Shown here piece after piece: positions 36,914 through 45,310 of a stretch of 64,000 bases of DNA. The translations under genes were made by a program, and so were the position numbers. The DNA is from Microbispora sp. H11081 (GTDB lineage Bacteria; Actinomycetota; Actinomycetes; Streptosporangiales; Streptosporangiaceae): positions 1-64,000 of the forward strand of contig NZ_JABBWV010000009.1 of the NCBI RefSeq assembly GCF_012999535.1, in the 5' to 3' direction. The notes beneath the pieces were generated by a model that saw only the letters and a program-made list of their open reading frames with translations, did no database searches and was not told where the DNA came from. Each line of letters opens with the position of its first letter. Position 1 is the stretch's first letter.

Positions 36914-38365
36914 GTGAGGTGGCGCGAGTCGCTGCGCCCGCATCGGGCGTTCCTGGTCGTGCTGGCGGCCGGTGTCGTGCTGCGGGCGCTCGCCGTGCTC
37001 GGCTACCGGCCCGCGCTGTGGTTCTGGGCCGACTCCTTCGCCTACCTCAGCTCGGCCCTCGACCTGCGTCCGCTGCCCTCACGGCCGTCCGGCTACTCGC
37101 TGTTCCTCGCGGCGCTGAGCCCGCTCGGCAGCATCTCCGCCGTCGTGATCGTCCAGCACCTGCTCGGCCTCGGCATGGCCGTCTGCGAGTACGCGCTGCT
37201 GCGCCGCCGCACCCGGCTGCCCGGCTGGGGCGCCGCGCTCGCGGCGGCGCCTGTGCTGCTCGACGTCCACCAGATCCAGCTCGAACACCTCGTCATGGCG
37301 GACCTGCTGTTCACCGCGCTGGTCGTCGCCGCCGTGACGATCCTGCTGTGGCGCCCAAGGCCGGGCGCGTGGTCCTTCGTCATCGCGCTGCTGCTGCTCG
37401 GGCTCGCGACGATCACCCGCACCCTCGGCCTGCCCCTGATCGCGCTGGCGCTGCTGCCGGCCCTGTTCGCCGGACGCTGGCGGGCCGCGCTCGCCGGGCT
37501 CGCCGCCGCGTCGGCCGTCCTCGGCGGGTACGCCGTCTGGTTCCACGACGCCCACGGGTCCTACGGGATGGGCGGCAGCAGCACCTGGCTGTGGTCGCGG
37601 ACGATGACCTTCGCCGACTGCTCGGTCATGAAGCCGCCGAAGGAACTGGCGGTGCTGTGCCCGTCGGAGCCCCGGCTCGCCGCGCCCGCGTACATCTGGG
37701 ACGCCGACTCGCCCATCCAGCGGGTGAAGAAGGACAAGGAGCGACTGGCCGGCGAGTTCGCCTCGCTGGCGATCCGCAGCCAGCCCCTCGACTTCCTGAC
37801 GACCGGTCTGCACGACGCCATGTGGGCGTTCGAGTGGGACCGGAAGGTCTACCCCTCCCCCGGGACGCAGAGCGCGTACGTGTTCCCCGCCTCGGTTAAG
37901 CCGTTCACCGACAAGGTGGCCTCCGCGGGCCGTACTGCCACCGAGCTGACCACCGCCTACCAGGGCGGCCCCGGGGACACCGACGTGGTCGAGCCGTTCG
38001 CGGGGTGGCTGCGCGCATACCAGGAACAGGGCTTCCTGCGGGGGCCGCTGCTGGCGGCGGTGCTACTGATCGGGCTCGCCGGGCTGGCACTGCGGCGGTG
38101 GATCGTGCTGCTGCCCCTGGCCGCGGCGGCGGTCCTGCTCCTGCTGCCGCCGCTGATCGCCGCCTTCGACCACCGCTACGTGGTGCCCGTCGTGCCGCTC
38201 GCCTGCCTGGCCGCCGGGCTCGCTCTCGGCACCGGCGCCACCCCCGCGCCGTGGAGGGCGGAGGGGCGTTCGGACAAGCGTGGCGGGAGACGGTCAGCGG
38301 CGGCGGACGTGGAGGCGGACGACCGCGGGCGCGTCATCGTGACCGACCGCGCGGCGAACACGTGA
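36914..38365 (+). CDS. Polytopic membrane protein, probable GT-C type glycosyltransferase
   Basis: 483 residues with about eleven predicted helices (for example [71 protein letters not shown]). An early Asp in [11 protein letters not shown] after the first helix sits where GT-C enzymes (ArnT, dolichyl-phosphate-mannose transferase type) keep the catalytic DxD-like acid. The HEADS and extracytoplasmic loop with TFADCSVM and VLCP could form a disulfide. Start GTG 36914 with GGAGGTCC. Substrate unknown; the assignment is by topology. The last 72 bases overlap the convergent gene 38294-38767. Confidence 0.65.
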   Translation: MRWRESLRPHRAFLVVLAAGVVLRALAVLGYRPALWFWADSFAYLSSALDLRPLPSRPSGYSLFLAALSPLGSISAVVIVQHLLGLGMAVCEYALLRRRTRLPGWGAALAAAPVLLDVHQIQLEHLVMADLLFTALVVAAVTILLWRPRPGAWSFVIALLLLGLATITRTLGLPLIALALLPALFAGRWRAALAGLAAASAVLGGYAVWFHDAHGSYGMGGSSTWLWSRTMTFADCSVMKPPKELAVLCPSEPRLAAPAYIWDADSPIQRVKKDKERLAGEFASLAIRSQPLDFLTTGLHDAMWAFEWDRKVYPSPGTQSAYVFPASVKPFTDKVASAGRTATELTTAYQGGPGDTDVVEPFAGWLRAYQEQGFLRGPLLAAVLLIGLAGLALRRWIVLLPLAAAAVLLLLPPLIAAFDHRYVVPVVPLACLAAGLALGTGATPAPWRAEGRSDKRGGRRSAAADVEADDRGRVIVTDRAANT

Positions 38366-38767
38366 GATCGCCGACCCGTCGAGCCGCTCGATCACCTGCC
38401 GCAGGTCGGCCGACCGCTGGAGCGTCACCGATACCCGCAGCCTGCCGTCGCGCACGAGCCTGACGGAGATCCGCCCGACCCCGTCGATTCCCTTCAGCGC
38501 CACGCCGAGCATGGCGATGCCGGCACCGGTGCGGTCGCCGACCCTGCCCCAGCCGAGCGCCCTGACGAGCCAGCGGGTGGCGACCAGGGCGAGCAGCATG
38601 GCGACCCCGGCCAGCAGGGGCAGCGCCCACGGCCGCCCCTCGACCACGCTCGCATGGGCCAGCGCCCCGCCGGGCCTGCGCCTCGCGGCCAGCAGGCCGG
38701 CGCCACCCAGGACCAGCGCGAGGCCCACCAGGCACAGCCCGATCCGGTTTCCCAGCCGCGGACGCAC
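38294..38767 (-). CDS. AmaP-like alkaline-shock membrane anchor protein
   Basis: 157 residues: two N-terminal helices ([20 protein letters not shown] and [21 protein letters not shown]) and a cytoplasmic domain ending in [36 protein letters not shown]. This layout matches the AmaP-like proteins encoded with Asp23/Gls24 proteins in actinobacteria. Starts one base after the stop of the gene at 38769. Its 3' end overlaps the convergent membrane-protein gene by 72 bases. No Asp23 gene is in the window. Family assignment is by layout and context. Confidence 0.6.
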   Translation of the reverse strand: MRPRLGNRIGLCLVGLALVLGGAGLLAARRRPGGALAHASVVEGRPWALPLLAGVAMLLALVATRWLVRALGWGRVGDRTGAGIAMLGVALKGIDGVGRISVRLVRDGRLRVSVTLQRSADLRQVIERLDGSAISRVRRAVGHDDAPAVVRLHVRRR

Positions 38768-38768
38768 C

Positions 38769-39425
38769 TCAGCCCCCTCTTCTGCGCAGCCGCACGACGA
38801 CCTCCTGGCGGGACCCGACGCCGAGGTCCGACAGCCGGTCCCCCACGGCGGCCCCGACCTCCCTCAGCAGCGTGCCGGTCGTGTCCGCGTCGGCCACCAC
38901 GGCGACCTCGATCCGCCTGCGGAGGATGTGGACGTCCGCCCGGCGGACGTGCTCGACCTCGCGGGCCGAGGCGGCGAGCGTCCTGCGCAGGGCGGTGCGG
39001 GTCAGGCCCATGGCGAGCAGCGGGTCCCGGCATTCCAGCGGTACGAGCCGTGGCCGGCCCGGGACGAGCGCGAGGGCCACCAGCGCCACCCCGCAGACGA
39101 TCATGCCGATCGCGGCGACGGGGACGGCGGGGTCGGCCGGGGTGACGTTCAGCAGCCGGGGCGGCAGCCGCCAGGGCGAGGACATGCCGAGCATGGCGGC
39201 GATGACCGCCGCGGTGGACACCCAGCCCAGCAGGGCGATCACGGAGGCGACCACGACCGCGGCCGGGGTGCGGCCCGGCCGCAGGACGCGCATGGCGGAC
39301 CGGCGGCCGTCCACGAGGTCCACGGCGCCGTCCGTGCCCTCGGCGCCTCCGCCGTTCCCGGCTCTTCCGGCGCCCTTGGCGCTCCTCGCCGACGAACCCG
39401 CCAGGATTTCCTGTACGACGCTCAT
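38769..39425 (-). CDS. DUF6286-type membrane protein, alkaline-shock cluster
   Basis: 218 residues from ATG 39425 (a GTG 24 bases upstream is possible). A disordered Gly-rich head of about 45 residues, two helices (AAVVVASVIALLGWVSTAAVIAAML and AIGMIVCGVALVALALV) and a small soluble domain (GLTRTALRRTLAASAREVEHVRRADVHILRRRIEVAVVADADTTGTLL) with the valine-rich strand pattern seen in Asp23/AmaP partners. It is paired with the next gene. I believe this corresponds to DUF6286; function unknown, perhaps envelope stress. Confidence 0.58.
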   Translation of the reverse strand: MSVVQEILAGSSARSAKGAGRAGNGGGAEGTDGAVDLVDGRRSAMRVLRPGRTPAAVVVASVIALLGWVSTAAVIAAMLGMSSPWRLPPRLLNVTPADPAVPVAAIGMIVCGVALVALALVPGRPRLVPLECRDPLLAMGLTRTALRRTLAASAREVEHVRRADVHILRRRIEVAVVADADTTGTLLREVGAAVGDRLSDLGVGSRQEVVVRLRRRGG

Positions 39426-39613
39426 CAGGCGTTCACCCTTCCCGCTCACCGCGCCGGGTCCGCTCGGTAGTCACGTCACCATGGGTACACGGAGCGGCGG
39501 CGGGACGGGCGGGTCACCCGCCGCCTTGCGCGATCATGACGGTGCCTCGGCGAAGACTTTGCCTGGGCCCGATTAACATGAACACCACTCATGAATATCG
39601 GCCGACAGCGTAC

Positions 39614-39626
39614 TAGGCTGCGCACA
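39614..39626 (+). promoter_or_regulatory. -10 element placed for a leaderless transcript
   Basis: TAGGCT at 39614-39619 lies seven bases before ATG 39626 and no ribosome-binding site precedes that ATG. This fits leaderless mRNA, common in actinobacteria. No -35 match is clear. Confidence 0.45.
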
Positions 39627-40801
39627 TGGACGACCGACAGCGCCTCGACCAGGCCACGGCCCACCTGGAGCCGCCCTTCGCCGTCCTCGACATGGACGCG
39701 CTCCGGTCGAACGCGGCCGCCATGGTGCGCCGGGCCAGGGGCAAGCCGATCCGGGTCGCCAGCAAGTCGATCCGGTGCCGGCCCGTGCTCGAACGGATCC
39801 TGGCGATGGACGGCGTCTCCGGCGTCATGGCCTTCACGCTGCCCGAGGCGCTGTGGCTGGTCTCGACCGGCCTGCGCGACGTGCTCGTGGCCTACCCGAC
39901 GGCTGACAGGGCCGCGCTGCGCGCCCTCGGGTCGGACGAGGTCGCGGCGCGGGAGATCACCATCATGGTCGACTCTCCCGAGCATCTCGACCTGATCGAA
40001 AGCCTCCGGCTCCCCCACCCCGTCCGGCTGTGCCTCGACCTCGACGCGGGATTCGTGGCCTTCGGCGGCAGGTTCCGCGCCGGCGCGCTGCGGTCGCCGA
40101 TCCGCGAGCCGGAGCAGGCCGCCGAGGTCGCCGCCCACATCGCCAAGCGCCCGGCGCTGCGGCTGACCGGGCTCATGGCGTACGAGGCCCAGATCGCCGG
40201 GGTGGGAGACGCCGTTCCCGGGCCGTACGGCCGGGCGGTGCGCCTGATGCAGGAGCGGTCACGCCGCGAACTCGTCGTACGGCGCGGGCTCGTCGTGCAG
40301 GCCGTACGACAGGTCGCCGACCTTGAATTCGTCAACGGCGGAGGCACGGGAAGCATCGAGAAGACCGTCGCCGAGCGGGCGATCACCGAGGTCGCCGCGG
40401 GCTCCGGGTTCTTCCATCCCCGGCTGTTCGACTTCTACCGAAGCTTCACCGGCCGTCCGGCGGCGCTGTTCGCCCTGCCGGTCGTGCGCAAACCGGCTCC
40501 CGACATCGTGACCGTGCTCGGAGGGGGCTACCCCGCCTCCGGGGCCCCAGGACCGACCCGGCTGCCCCAGCCTTACCTGCCCGCGGGGCTCGGCTACCAC
40601 CCGGACGAAGGCGCGGGCGAGGTGCAGACCCCCCTGCTCGGCGAGGCGGCGGCCGATCTCCGCCTCGGCGACCGCGTCTGGTTCCGCCACGCGAAAGCCG
40701 GCGAGCTGTGCGAGCGCTTCGCCTCGCTGCATCTGATCGAGGGCGACCGGGTGACCGAGGAGGTCCCGACCTACCGCGGTGAGGGCAGGACCTTCCTGTG
40801 A
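39626..40801 (+). CDS. PLP-dependent amino acid deaminase/aldolase (alanine racemase-like fold)
   Basis: 391 residues. N-terminal alanine-racemase-type barrel, with the PLP Lys in PIRVASKSIRC and the Asp-Leu-Asp strand CLDLDAGFVAFG; the C-terminal beta domain holds FALPVVRKPAPDIVTVLGGGYPASG and GDRVWFRHAKAGELCERF, where His and Cys could bind a metal as in D-threonine aldolases. Automatic annotation usually calls relatives amino acid deaminase/aldolase. Substrate not known. Probably a leaderless transcript. Single gene; a hairpin at 40842-40867 follows. Confidence 0.8.
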   Translation: MDDRQRLDQATAHLEPPFAVLDMDALRSNAAAMVRRARGKPIRVASKSIRCRPVLERILAMDGVSGVMAFTLPEALWLVSTGLRDVLVAYPTADRAALRALGSDEVAAREITIMVDSPEHLDLIESLRLPHPVRLCLDLDAGFVAFGGRFRAGALRSPIREPEQAAEVAAHIAKRPALRLTGLMAYEAQIAGVGDAVPGPYGRAVRLMQERSRRELVVRRGLVVQAVRQVADLEFVNGGGTGSIEKTVAERAITEVAAGSGFFHPRLFDFYRSFTGRPAALFALPVVRKPAPDIVTVLGGGYPASGAPGPTRLPQPYLPAGLGYHPDEGAGEVQTPLLGEAAADLRLGDRVWFRHAKAGELCERFASLHLIEGDRVTEEVPTYRGEGRTFL

Positions 40802-40841
40802 CCGCCGCCCCGAACCCTCGCCCTCCGTCGCCGCTTCCTGG

Positions 40842-40867
40842 CCGCGGCCTCCCCCGGAGGGCCGCGG
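40842..40867 (+). terminator. Hairpin after the deaminase/aldolase gene
   Basis: CCGCGGCCTCC pairs with GGAGGGCCGCGG with one bulged G and a three-base loop, 41 bases after the stop codon. No T-run. Confidence 0.5.
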
Positions 40868-40874
40868 ACGCCTC

Positions 40875-40918
40875 AACGCAGAGGTCTTAACGCGGAGGTC
40901 TTAACGCGGAGGTCTTAA
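40875..40918. repeat. Three tandem 14-bp repeats
   Basis: Units AACGC(A/G)GAGGTCTT at 40875, 40889 and 40903, the last two identical, followed by a partial unit (AAGCGG). In the 3' region shared by the deaminase/aldolase and the DUF3618 gene. No gene here. Confidence 0.85.
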
Positions 40919-40955
40919 GCGGGCGTCGTGAACCGGAGCCCGGCGGCGTCTCGGG

Positions 40956-41282
40956 TCAGCGGGACCGGCGGCGCAGCAGCACGATCGCCGCTCCCACGAC
41001 CACGACCACGCCGATTCCGACCAGCACAGGAGCGATGCTGGGCGCCGGATGCTCCGCGGGCTGCCCGTCTTCGCCGTCGGCGGGGGCATACGTGCGCGGC
41101 CCCAGGACCATGTCCTCCATCGACGCGACGAAGCCGCGTGCGTTGGCCTTCGCCTTCTCGACGCCGCGCTCCGCGACCCGCTTCGGGCTCACCCGGTCCG
41201 CGATGGCGTCGACCGTACGAGCGAGCTCCGCCCGCGTGCGCTCGATTTTGCGTTCCAGCGCATCGGGATCGGTGTCCGCCAT
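40956..41282 (-). CDS. DUF3618 membrane-anchored protein
   Basis: 108 residues from ATG 41282, with AAGGGGGATCGC upstream. The first 40 residues carry the DUF3618 signature (DALERKIERTRAELARTVDAIADRVSPKRVAERG), an amphipathic helix, followed by a linker and one C-terminal membrane helix (PVLVGIGVVVVVGAAIVLLRRR). Such proteins are common in actinomycetes and their function is not known; YtxH/ElaB-like membrane-associated stress roles have been suggested. Transcribed divergently from bcp. Confidence 0.82.
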   Translation of the reverse strand: MADTDPDALERKIERTRAELARTVDAIADRVSPKRVAERGVEKAKANARGFVASMEDMVLGPRTYAPADGEDGQPAEHPAPSIAPVLVGIGVVVVVGAAIVLLRRRSR

Positions 41283-41415
41283 GCGATCCCCCTTCTGTGG
41301 TATTCGTGTGTGATCAGTCTGCCAGGTTCGCCGGTCGCCCCGCACAGTGACTGAGCCGGTAGTTTGGTTGACGCTTGCCCGCCGATCGCCGCGGGTCACA
41401 TTTTCGGAGGACGTG

Positions 41416-41883
41416 ATGAGCAAGCTCCAGCCCGGCGACGCCGCGCCGGACTTCACCCTGACCGACGCCGACGACAACGAGGTCTCGCTGGAGTCGTTCC
41501 GCGGCCGACGGGTCATCCTTTACTTCTACCCTGCGGCGATGACGCCCGGATGCACCAAGCAGGCCTGCGACTTTCGCGACAACCTCGGCGCGCTGACCGA
41601 GCGGGGCTTCGTGGTGCTGGGAGTGTCCAAGGACAAGCCCGCCAAGCTGCGGCAGTTCCGCGAGCGCGACGCGCTCACCTTCCCGCTGCTGTCCGACACC
41701 GGTCTGGACGTGCACAAGGCGTACGGCGCGTACGGCGAGAAGACGAACTACGGAAAGACCATCATGGGGGTCATCCGGTCCACGTTCGTCATCGACCCCG
41801 ACGGGAAAATCGAGAAGGCTCTCTACAACGTGAAGGCCACCGGCCACGTCGCCCGCCTCACCAAAGAGCTGGGAATTTCCTGA
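41416..41883 (+). CDS. bcp: Thioredoxin-dependent peroxiredoxin Bcp
   Basis: 155 residues from ATG 41416 (CGGAGG upstream; the GTG just before is possible). Reduces hydrogen peroxide and alkyl hydroperoxides with thioredoxin. Peroxidatic Cys in YPAAMTPGCTKQAC; the second Cys five residues later is the usual resolving residue of Bcp/PrxQ. GDAAPDFTLTDADDNEVSL and the late GVIRSTFVIDPDGKIE segment are typical. Single gene. Confidence 0.95.
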   Translation: MSKLQPGDAAPDFTLTDADDNEVSLESFRGRRVILYFYPAAMTPGCTKQACDFRDNLGALTERGFVVLGVSKDKPAKLRQFRERDALTFPLLSDTGLDVHKAYGAYGEKTNYGKTIMGVIRSTFVIDPDGKIEKALYNVKATGHVARLTKELGIS

Positions 41884-41940
41884 CATACCCCATTCGCCAC
41901 GCTCCCGGAATTGTCAGTGCCGCTCGATAAATTCCGGGGC

Positions 41941-42714
41941 ATGGCGAAGTACAAGTACACCCCACAGTTGCTCGCCGACGCCGCGGCCGCCGCGAGCAGC
42001 ATCGCCGATGTGTTGCGCTATCTCGGCATCCCATGGTCGGGCGGCGCCCACGCACACATCAGCCGCCGCCTCAAGCACTTCGGCGTCGACACCTCCCACT
42101 TCGGCGGGCACTCGGCGAAGAAGAGCGTCCCCGCACCCCGGCGATACCTGCCTGCGGAGATCCTCGTCTTGCTGCCCCCCGGATCCGGCCGCGAGAAGCC
42201 TCGCAAGCTCCGACGGGCGCTACAGGAAGTGGGAGTCCCATACTCCTGCACAGGCTGTAGGATAGGCGGCGCCTGGCAGGGTCGATCGCTGACATTGCAT
42301 ATCGATCACATCAACGGCAATTGGCTGGACAACAGAAAAGAGAATCTACGATTCCTCTGTCCAAACTGCCATTCTCAGACGGAGAATTTCGCAGGCAAAG
42401 GAAGAGGAAAAGGGGTCGTAGCCCAATCGGCAGAGGCAACGGTTTTAGGTACCGTCCAGCGCGAGTTCGAATCTCGTCGACCCCACTGCGATTCAAATGA
42501 TAGTGACGAATCGCGCAATCATGGGAGCACTCGGAGGCCGCCGAATTCGGAACGGCCCGCGCTCGCGAAGTTGAACCTGATGCTCGGGGCCAACGACCTG
42601 GCCTTCCTGGAACAGTTCGTGGCCGCCGGAGGAGCGCGCTCGCGGACCGCGGCGATCCGTACGGCCATCGCCCTGCTGCGGGCGCGGAGCGAGCGGAGTG
42701 ATCGCGGTGGGTAG
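41941..42714 (+). CDS. HNH endonuclease-like protein whose frame runs through a tRNA into a ribbon-helix-helix-like tail
   Basis: 257 residues from ATG 41941. Residues 1-60 contain a small helical DNA-binding-like repeat (YTPQLLADAAAAASSIADVLRYLGI, then ISRRLKHFGVDTSHFGG). A zinc-binding HNH nuclease core follows: CTGC, LHIDHINGNWLDNRKENLRFLCPNCHSQT (two CxxC pairs, HIDH, Asn). After residue 157 the frame passes through the complete tRNA at 42412-42485 without a stop and ends with KLNLMLGANDLAFLEQFVAAGGARSRTAAIRTAIALL, which looks like a ribbon-helix-helix DNA-binding motif. GC is lower around 42280-42420 than in the flanks, a sign of transfer. The true 3' end is uncertain; the tail could be a separate product. 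Confidence 0.72.
   Translation: MAKYKYTPQLLADAAAAASSIADVLRYLGIPWSGGAHAHISRRLKHFGVDTSHFGGHSAKKSVPAPRRYLPAEILVLLPPGSGREKPRKLRRALQEVGVPYSCTGCRIGGAWQGRSLTLHIDHINGNWLDNRKENLRFLCPNCHSQTENFAGKGRGKGVVAQSAEATVLGTVQREFESRRPHCDSNDSDESRNHGSTRRPPNSERPALAKLNLMLGANDLAFLEQFVAAGGARSRTAAIRTAIALLRARSERSDRGG
42412..42485 (+). tRNA. Atypical tRNA with anticodon UAG (reads CUA), short variable loop
   Basis: Full cloverleaf: acceptor GGGGTCG with CGACCCC (7 bp), D arm GCC/GGC, anticodon stem ACGGT/ACCGT with loop TTTAGGT, five-base variable loop CCAGC, T arm GCGAG/CTCGT with loop TTCGAAT, discriminator A. The anticodon TAG at 42446-42448 should read the leucine codon CUA. All normal bacterial leucine tRNAs have a long variable arm; this one does not. 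CCA is not encoded (ACTG follows). It lies wholly inside the reading frame of the HNH gene. It may be charged with something other than leucine, or not function in normal translation. Confidence 0.8.
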
Positions 42715-42802
42715 GTGCCACTCACGCGAAAGCGGATCGGTTGTTCGACCACGCCCGCCCGGTGCTGGGCCTGTGTAGCTCGATGTCCGGCCGGAGAAAC
42801 CC

Positions 42803-42840
42803 GTGGGCGCGCGCCGGCCCCTCCGCCGGCGCGCGCCCAC
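42803..42840. terminator. Bidirectional terminator, 16-bp perfect hairpin
   Basis: GTGGGCGCGCGCCGGC at 42803-42818 pairs perfectly with 42825-42840, loop of six bases. It lies between the convergent HNH (+) and Pro-rich membrane protein (-) genes. Confidence 0.75.
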
Positions 42841-42854
42841 TCGGGAGGCGATAC

Positions 42855-43748
42855 TCAGCCGGGCGCCTGGCAGCGCACTCCGGCCTCGGTGCTCCTGCAC
42901 CATGGGGGCAGGGGGTTGCTCTGGGACTGCGGGACGCCCTGGTCGTAACCGCGGGGGAAGAAACGCTGCCGGTCACCCCCGACGTCCCAGCTCGCCCTGG
43001 CGTCCGCCCGGTCCCAGGCCATGGCGGTGACCGCCACGATGCCACCGCCGAGTAGTGCTCCGACGAGTGCGGACGCGATGCCGACGGTCACCAGCCTGCC
43101 CGTCTGCCCGCGTGGGACCCGGGCCGCCAGGCGTGCGGAGAAGTCGGGCCGTGGCGCTGACGCGAACGGCGATTGGGGGCGCTGCCATCCCGGGGCGTTC
43201 CATCCTGCGCCTCCGGGGCCGAACGCGTACCCGCTGCCGCTCGGCGGGATCGCGCTCGCCTGCCCCGGCCGGCTCTGACCGGCGGAGCCCGTCCACGGCG
43301 CGTAAGGTCCCGGCGCCCCGGTGTTCCCCCCAGGCATGTTCCCCCCAGGCATGTTCATCCCAGGCGTGTGCAAGGAGCCGGGGGCGTTCATCCCGGGCGT
43401 GCTCGTCGGCCCGGCGCCCGGAGAACCCGGTCCCGCTGCCCGGGGCGTGCCCGCCGGGCTGGCCCATGAAAAGGTGGGATTCGTCGGAGGTGGCGGCGGC
43501 CCGGCGGCCGGTCCTGCCCACGGGGTCGAACCGATGGGCGCGCCCGGCGCGCTCGGCTGGGTGGGTGTCCCCGGGCCGGTGGGCCCAGCGGCCCCGATGA
43601 CCGCGGCCTGCTCGCTCGGCCTGACCGACTCGGTCGGCCTGATCGACTCGCTCGACCCGGTGGGCCCGGCCGGCCCGGTTTCCGGCTCCGGGCGCGGGCC
43701 GCGCGGCTCGTCCCCGGCGCCGCGCGAACCCGCGTCCTGATCCGCCAT
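42855..43748 (-). CDS. Pro/Gly-rich protein with one C-terminal membrane helix
   Basis: 297 residues from ATG 43748. The first 210 are disordered and Pro/Gly/Ala-rich, with small repeats (MPGGNMPGGN, NAPG, TPGMN). A membrane helix follows (LVTVGIASALVGALLGGGIVAVTAMAW, about 218-245) and an outside tail of about 50 residues with two Cys (PWCRSTEAGVRCQ) that may pair. The topology suggests a long cytoplasmic tail and short outer domain. I do not recognise a family. Divergent from the sensor kinase at 43915, with a 166-bp gap. Confidence 0.7.
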   Translation of the reverse strand: MADQDAGSRGAGDEPRGPRPEPETGPAGPTGSSESIRPTESVRPSEQAAVIGAAGPTGPGTPTQPSAPGAPIGSTPWAGPAAGPPPPPTNPTFSWASPAGTPRAAGPGSPGAGPTSTPGMNAPGSLHTPGMNMPGGNMPGGNTGAPGPYAPWTGSAGQSRPGQASAIPPSGSGYAFGPGGAGWNAPGWQRPQSPFASAPRPDFSARLAARVPRGQTGRLVTVGIASALVGALLGGGIVAVTAMAWDRADARASWDVGGDRQRFFPRGYDQGVPQSQSNPLPPWCRSTEAGVRCQAPG

Positions 43749-43914
43749 TCAGATCTCCCTTTACCCCGCTTCACAGAAGCGTTCCCGAAAACAAGGATGC
43801 GGGGTGATCCGTAAGAACGGCGTAAACGCGGCGGGCGGCTGCGACCTAAGTCGTACGGCCGTATCCGCCGGAAGGGTGAGACGTTCCTGAGCAGCGGATA
43901 CGTATGGTGGGGAG

Positions 43915-45096
43915 GTGTTCGGCAGACTGCGCGCCTGGACCAGGCGCCACAGCAAGCTCGTGGACGCGCTCACGGTCTCCCCCGTGGCCCTGTTGAGCTT
44001 GATCACCATCGAGGCCTTCACCGTGTCGGGCTCCGCCGGGGCCAAGCACGCGGGTGTGCCCGGGCTGCTGCTGGTGTCGGCCGCGCTCATCGTGCCGCTG
44101 GTGTGGCGTCGCGACCACCCGCGCGAGGTGTTCGCCGTGGTCGCCACCGTCAGCTTCGTCCAATGGCTGCTCGACATCATCATGCTGCCCGCCAACATCG
44201 CGGTGCTCGTGGCGCTGTACGGCGTCGCCTCGCGCTGCACGCTGCGATGGGCGCTGGCCGCCGGGGCCGTCGCCGAGCTTGGACTGCTGCTGGCGATGCT
44301 GCGCTGGTCTCCCGACGCCTGGGGGTCGTGGACGTCGTCGTCCGCCTTCATCGTCGCCGTCTGGATCGCCGGGATCTACGCGAACACGCGCCGCCGCTAC
44401 GTGGACAGTCTCGTCGAGCGCGCCGAGCGGGCCGAGCGGGAGCGCGACCAGCAGGCGCGCATCGCCGCCGCCGCCGAGCGCGCCCGCATCGCCCGTGAGC
44501 TGCACGACGTGGTGGCGCACAACGTCAGCGTGATGGTCGTCCAGGCCGACGGCGCGGGTTACGCCCTCGACAGCGACCCGGAGCAGGCGCGGCGCGCCCT
44601 GCAGGCGATCTCCGCGACCGGGCGGCAGGCGCTGGCGGAGATGCGCAGGCTGGTGGGCGTCCTGCGGCAGGACGCCGGCAGCCCGCGGGAGGAGTACGCT
44701 CCGCAGCCCGGCGTGGCCCAGCTCGGCGACCTGGTCAAGCAGGTCAGGGACTCGGGGCTGCCGACCGAGTTCACCGTGTCGGGCACCGCGCGGGCCCTGC
44801 CGGAAGGCGAACAGCTCGCCGTCTACCGGATCGTGCAGGAGGCCCTGACGAACGCGCTCAAGCATGGCGGCCCCGGCACGCGGGCCTGGGTGGAGCTGAC
44901 GTACGGCAGGGGCGACATCGAGCTGAGGATCAGCGACGACGGCAGGGGCGCCGCGGCTCCTCGGCTGGTCGGCGGGCACGGTTTGATCGGCATGCGGGAA
45001 CGGGCGGCGATGTACGGCGGGAGCGTCGAGGCGGCTCCCCGGCCCGGCGGCGGGTTCCGGGTGGTCGTCCGAATTCCCATCGCCATGGCCGCGTGA
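43915..45096 (+). CDS. Sensor histidine kinase, NarL/DesK type
   Basis: 393 residues. Four to five membrane helices within the first 150 residues, a short coiled linker (ERAERAERERDQQARIAAAAERARI), then the HisKA_3 box ARELHDVVAHNVSVMVVQADGA with the phospho-His, and an ATPase with IVQEALTNALKHGG and RISDDGRGAAAP, GGHGLIGMRERAAMYGG. There is no separate sensor domain, as in cell-envelope-sensing kinases. GTG 43915 lies close to TATGGT (43903), so the mRNA may be leaderless. Pairs with the response regulator at 45311 and probably controls the ABC exporter at 46090-49365. Confidence 0.9.
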   Translation: MFGRLRAWTRRHSKLVDALTVSPVALLSLITIEAFTVSGSAGAKHAGVPGLLLVSAALIVPLVWRRDHPREVFAVVATVSFVQWLLDIIMLPANIAVLVALYGVASRCTLRWALAAGAVAELGLLLAMLRWSPDAWGSWTSSSAFIVAVWIAGIYANTRRRYVDSLVERAERAERERDQQARIAAAAERARIARELHDVVAHNVSVMVVQADGAGYALDSDPEQARRALQAISATGRQALAEMRRLVGVLRQDAGSPREEYAPQPGVAQLGDLVKQVRDSGLPTEFTVSGTARALPEGEQLAVYRIVQEALTNALKHGGPGTRAWVELTYGRGDIELRISDDGRGAAAPRLVGGHGLIGMRERAAMYGGSVEAAPRPGGGFRVVVRIPIAMAA

Positions 45097-45310
45097 CAGG
45101 CGACCGCCAGCACCCCCACTGGCACGCCCGCGTCACGGGCGGCCGCCAGGGCCCCCACCGGCGCGGCCTGGTGCCAGGTCAGGACCCCCACGGTGCGGCC
45201 GCATCATGGCGACCGCCGGCGCCCGACCGGCATGACCGGGTGTCCGGGCCGTCCACCCGACGGCGTACGGTTGCGAGATCGCGGCGAGGAACGAGCGGAG
45301 CTGAGCGGCA

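Noticed and set aside
42548-42714. Separate small ribbon-helix-helix gene
   Set aside because: No start codon with a ribosome-binding site lies at the right place; the only frame that encodes the motif is continuous with the HNH protein. I keep it as part of that entry but flag the doubt.
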